From Channallabes apus (taxonomy: Eukaryota; Chordata; Actinopteri; Siluriformes; Clariidae), in NCBI GenBank assembly GCA_030522415.1, contig CM060127.1, positions 14,366,646 to 14,430,645 of the forward strand: 64,000 nucleotides of DNA, read 5' to 3'. The notes under the pieces were generated by a model. The model was given only the letters and a program-made list of their open reading frames with translations, ran no database searches and was not told where the DNA came from. Shown here in pieces: positions 62,090-64,000 of this stretch. The number at the start of each line of letters is the position of its first letter. Position 1 is the stretch's first letter. Made by a program: the position numbers and the translations under genes.

Positions 62090-63407
62090 ACTCCTCAGTG
62101 TGGGTTTATTGTGCACAGGAAGTGTCTGGATCTGTGTCAGACTGAGTGTGAGCGAAGGATGGGGGTTCTCTTCGGGGTGGAGTTCTCCATGTTGCCTAGA
62201 GAGCAGCCGCAGGACGTTCCCTTCATCGTGCAGCGCTGCACTGAAGAGATCGAGAGCCGAGCACTAACAGTGCAGGTACTGTACACACATTAATGACTCT
62301 GAGACCTGTTTTAAATGAGAGAATTGCCGACAACACCGTGAGCACATTTAGCTATTTCTCGTGGCTATTTTTCACTGGTTACACTGTTTTTGTATGTATC
62401 CATTTATTAACTCTAATTAGTAGTAGTAATAAGAATAATTAGAAATAAAGAAATGAAATTTTGTAATGTTGAATATCTTACATCTTACATTATACACTCC
62501 CTTTTAAGGTTTGGATAGAGATTGCATTTTGTCTTAAACAGTAATCTCAGTTAAAAAATATTCAGTTTAGCTTTAATCTATTAGTGCAGGTGTTTGTTAC
62601 ATTGAGCAATTAGCTTATTAGTAGCTAATTTTTAGATCTGGCGCATAACGGTTCATAACATCGTTCATCATAAACATCAATTAACATCAACTATTATAGC
62701 TGAACTGCCTGCCACCTAACACACTGTATAAGTGCAGATCATTTCCTGCTATCTGTTTCACCCAGATGAGGATGGGTTCCCTGTTGAGTCTGGTTCCTCT
62801 CAAGGTTTCTTCCTATTACCATCTCAGGGAGTTTTTCCTTGCCACTGTCGCCCTCAGGTTGCTCACCAGGGACTATCTGACCATTTTGATTCATACACAT
62901 TCACATTCCATACAAACTTAAATAATTCTTTTGATTGTGTAAAGCTGCTTTGCAACAATGACAATTGTTAAAAGTGCTATACAAATAAAATTGAATTGAA
63001 TTGAACATCGCTTTTACTCAACATTTAGATTTTAATGCATAACAAAATCACAGTCAGTGATGGTGTCACTTAAAACACATGAAACGATATGAATAAATAC
63101 CTTCTCATCTTAAAAACACGCTCCATCTAATGTTGGGTTCGGCTTCTTTGGAATTATTTCATTTTCCTATTCAACCGTTACACCTTTGAGCTGCAAATTA
63201 GGAAATAAAAACATGGCCGACAGAATGAAAGCTTGTCATTTCTTTCAAACTTTTCAAGCAGCAAAAGCTCTTAAACTCGCCAGAAATTATTTGATAAACA
63301 TCAGTGGCTAGTTCATGATGTACAGTATTAACTCATTCAAATTACAAACTGTATAATTGTTCTTATAGATTTAACCAACTACTTTATCTAATGTCCATCT
63401 ATCCTTC

Positions 63408-63440
<33 letters not shown>

Positions 63441-63899
63441 GGGAGTTTATCGAGTTAGTGGGTCCAAACCCAGAATCCTGAAGCTCTGTTACACTTTTGA
63501 AACCCAAAAAGACCAGGTTGACCTTTCGGACATCTCGCCCCATGACATCACTTCCGTTCTCAAGCACTTTTTCAAAGACGTACGTCCTGCATGATTTCAA
63601 ACTGTTAAACCTTGCATTGTTCATTAAAAATCAAAAGAAATAACGGTAACATATGGTGTATGTATATATATATATATACTCATCACTCTTTTATAGCTTC
63701 CTGAGCCTTTATTGACCTTCGACCTTTACAATGATTTCATCAACCTTGGAAAAGACATTCAGCGGCTCACAGAGAGAGACCATTCGGCTGAGATTGCTCA
63801 GATGGAAGAAAGCATAGTGAGCAATCTGAAGCAGGTTCTAGCACGACTGCCCCCCTGTAATTTCAGTACACTGCGATACATGATGGCGCACCTGTACAG
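44193..63899 (+). CDS. gmip: GEM-interacting protein, RhoGAP (5' part, runs off the window)
   Basis: Cytoplasmic/cortical GTPase-activating protein expected to act on RhoA. Exons: 44193-44268, 50137-50230, 53176-53254, 53342-53405, 55223-55348, 57046-57110, 57218-57325, 57800-57880, 57976-58137, 58811-58948, 59162-59352, 59889-59971, 60089-60151, 60903-60983, 61132-61292, 62099-62275, 63442-63579, 63697-63899. Phases agree throughout, giving 696 codons plus two bases. About residues 105-395 form the F-BAR region ([20 protein letters not shown], then [18 protein letters not shown]). A C1 zinc domain lies at about 490-541, with CKLC, CEEC and HRKC ligands. RhoGAP starts near 555, with the arginine finger in GVYRVSGS (Arg587). 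GMIP is chosen over ARHGAP29/45 because of the F-BAR sequence and the linkage to colgalt1 and pgls. The end of RhoGAP and the C-terminal tail lie beyond 64000. Intron 9 has a GC donor. Confidence 0.9.
45478..45975 (+). mobile_element. Internally deleted Tc1-like element
   Basis: Left end CATTATAACCACTGGCAGG, right end ATGTTATGGCTGATCAGTG. In between are fragments of a Tc1 transposase gene (TTGCCATGATAGAAAGGCAC, CCAATCTGATCAAGCACCC), the last being the Asn-Pro-Ile-Glu region. No open transposase. In gmip intron 1. Confidence 0.75.
46968..47750 (-). mobile_element. Mariner-like element with a nested hAT-type MITE
   Basis: Outer ends are GAGGGGTATTAAAATCAAAC and TCCGGTTTGACTTGAATGCC. Inside, about 47272-47693 is a separate AT-rich unit opening CACTGCAAATT and closing AATTTTTGCAGTG, inverted termini of a short hAT-like MITE type common in fish. 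The mariner part is otherwise degenerate. Confidence 0.7.
48795..49162 (-). mobile_element. tRNA-derived SINE, minus-strand copy
   Basis: Read on the minus strand it has GAGTGGTGCAGTGGTAAAGC (box A) and GAGTTCGATTCCTGG (box B), then CTCTCGCAGCCGGAGGTCTA and AGCTGATTGGCCGG. Same family and order of parts as 29438-29845, but clearly diverged. In gmip intron 1. Confidence 0.8.
49262..49720 (-). mobile_element. Tc1-like transposase fragment (family B), inverted
   Basis: The minus-strand frame 49469-49278 reads a transposase middle section with [34 protein letters not shown] and [11 protein letters not shown]. It includes the first Asp of the DDE region (usual SDES, here SDEP). Sequence up to about 49720 continues the N-terminal half with breaks. 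Confidence 0.8.
50782..52407 (+). mobile_element. Near-full-length Tc1-like element (family A), inactivated
   Basis: Termini CAGTGGTGTGAAAAACTA and complement, with TA on both sides. Transposase starts at about 51167 (MPRSKEI) but is broken by a TAG where the sister copy has CAG (51187-51189), a one-base loss near 51251 and a one-base gain near 51568. The rest is open (51614-52189) with [12 protein letters not shown] and [13 protein letters not shown], so all three catalytic blocks are present. In gmip intron 2. Confidence 0.93.
53406..55222. other. gmip intron 4
   Basis: Holds (GA)n and (TG)n tracts at 53470-53535. About 54320-54490 reads like an old repeat of unknown family (GGCACTGCTGAGGCATTATT). 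No gene. Confidence 0.45.
55870..56115 (-). mobile_element. SINE-like repeat with tRNA-like end
   Basis: Contains GGGGTCAGAGCGCAGGGTCA, then GATAGGGTTAAGGGCCTTG, and ends in TTAAACCACTGAGCTAC, the complement of a degenerate box A. Related in layout to 9905-10118 and 12640-12830. In gmip intron 5. Confidence 0.65.
56695..56850 (-). mobile_element. Short L2-like tail fragment, inverted
   Basis: The GATGGTGGCAAGGAAAACCT segment and following GAGATGG match the inverted LINE tail at 11095-11165. Very diverged. In gmip intron 5. Confidence 0.4.
58138..58139 (+). other. gmip: GC splice donor of gmip intron 9
   Basis: Exon 9 ends TCT AAG and the intron begins GCAAAG. The acceptor is ACGGCAG|GTTTCAG at 58810. 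The join gives DEAQSK then [10 protein letters not shown], matching the family segment of the form EEAQAKxxEAEALYQ. AAG|GCAAAG is close to the known GC-donor consensus AG|GCAAGT. Confidence 0.8.
60404..60481. repeat. (TA)n microsatellite
   Basis: About 38 TA units in gmip intron 13. A (TTA)n tract also lies at 60831-60866, before exon 14. Confidence 0.96.
61503..61620. repeat. Compound (TA)n and (GA)n microsatellite
   Basis: About 38 TA units, a short break, a further TA run and then GA units. In gmip intron 15. Confidence 0.96.
62043..62087 (+). repeat. (CT)n tract before gmip exon 16
   Basis: About 22 CT units ending 11 bases before the exon 16 acceptor. A second (CT)n tract at 63413-63439 runs directly into the exon 17 acceptor. 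Confidence 0.95.
62696..63005 (+). mobile_element. L2-like LINE 3' tail
   Basis: Carries AGGATGGGTTCCCTGTTGAG, GAGTTTTTCCTTGCCACTGT and a GCTATACAAATAAAATTGAA end, followed by repeated TTGAA pentamers. No coding part remains. In gmip intron 16. Confidence 0.8.
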
Positions 63900-64000
63900 G
63901 TAACACCCTTAACACTCTCTCGATCTATACATTTTAGAGTTAATTATCAAATCACAACAGATGACTCACTATATACAGAGCGTTTTTAGTATAGATGTAA

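Noticed and set aside
1..64000. CRISPR array, prokaryotic operon or viral genome
   Set aside because: Tandem repeats here are microsatellites or a coding minisatellite. All supported genes have vertebrate intron structure.

Overview
The window is nuclear DNA of a bony fish, most likely an otophysan and possibly a catfish. The species call rests on overall texture and is low confidence. The fish call is firm: compact vertebrate split genes, many Tc1/mariner, hAT, L2-like and RTE-like elements, tRNA-derived SINEs and long (TA)n tracts. It carries four protein-coding genes, all with introns. I rebuilt them exon by exon using splice sites, reading phase and similarity to known families, all read by eye.

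Layout: (1) 2193-5791, minus strand, is a C2H2 zinc-finger gene. Its first coding exon holds a long 21-bp minisatellite coding a Ser/Glu/Asn-rich heptad. (2) 9287-13326, plus strand, is pgls (6-phosphogluconolactonase), five coding exons. (3) 15746-39297, plus strand, is colgalt1 (procollagen galactosyltransferase), twelve exons, 606 residues, ending in the ER-retention tetrapeptide RDEL. Its intron 1 (about 10.8 kb) and intron 4 (about 6.7 kb) are packed with transposons. (4) 44193-63899, plus strand and running off the right edge, is gmip, a RhoA GAP. Its first 18 coding exons cover the F-BAR region, the C1 domain and most of the RhoGAP domain.

The genes act in separate processes: transcription control, the oxidative pentose phosphate pathway, collagen hydroxylysine glycosylation in the ER, and Rho GTPase control. 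PGLS, COLGALT1 and GMIP all lie in human 19p13.11, so the block looks like conserved linkage rather than a functional operon.

The space between exons is mostly repeats. Points of interest are a 4.8-kb interval in colgalt1 intron 4 bounded by 26-bp inverted repeats, containing a degenerate tRNA-Ile(UAU) gene with its intron and a possible spliced minus-strand unit; a nested Tc1 / Tc1 / LINE stack with readable target duplications; two hAT-like elements with exact 8-bp target duplications; a 300-bp palindrome; and two probable GC-AG introns, one in pgls and one in gmip. I saw no CRISPR array, bacterial operon or intact autonomous transposon. All family calls are by eye and were not checked against a database.
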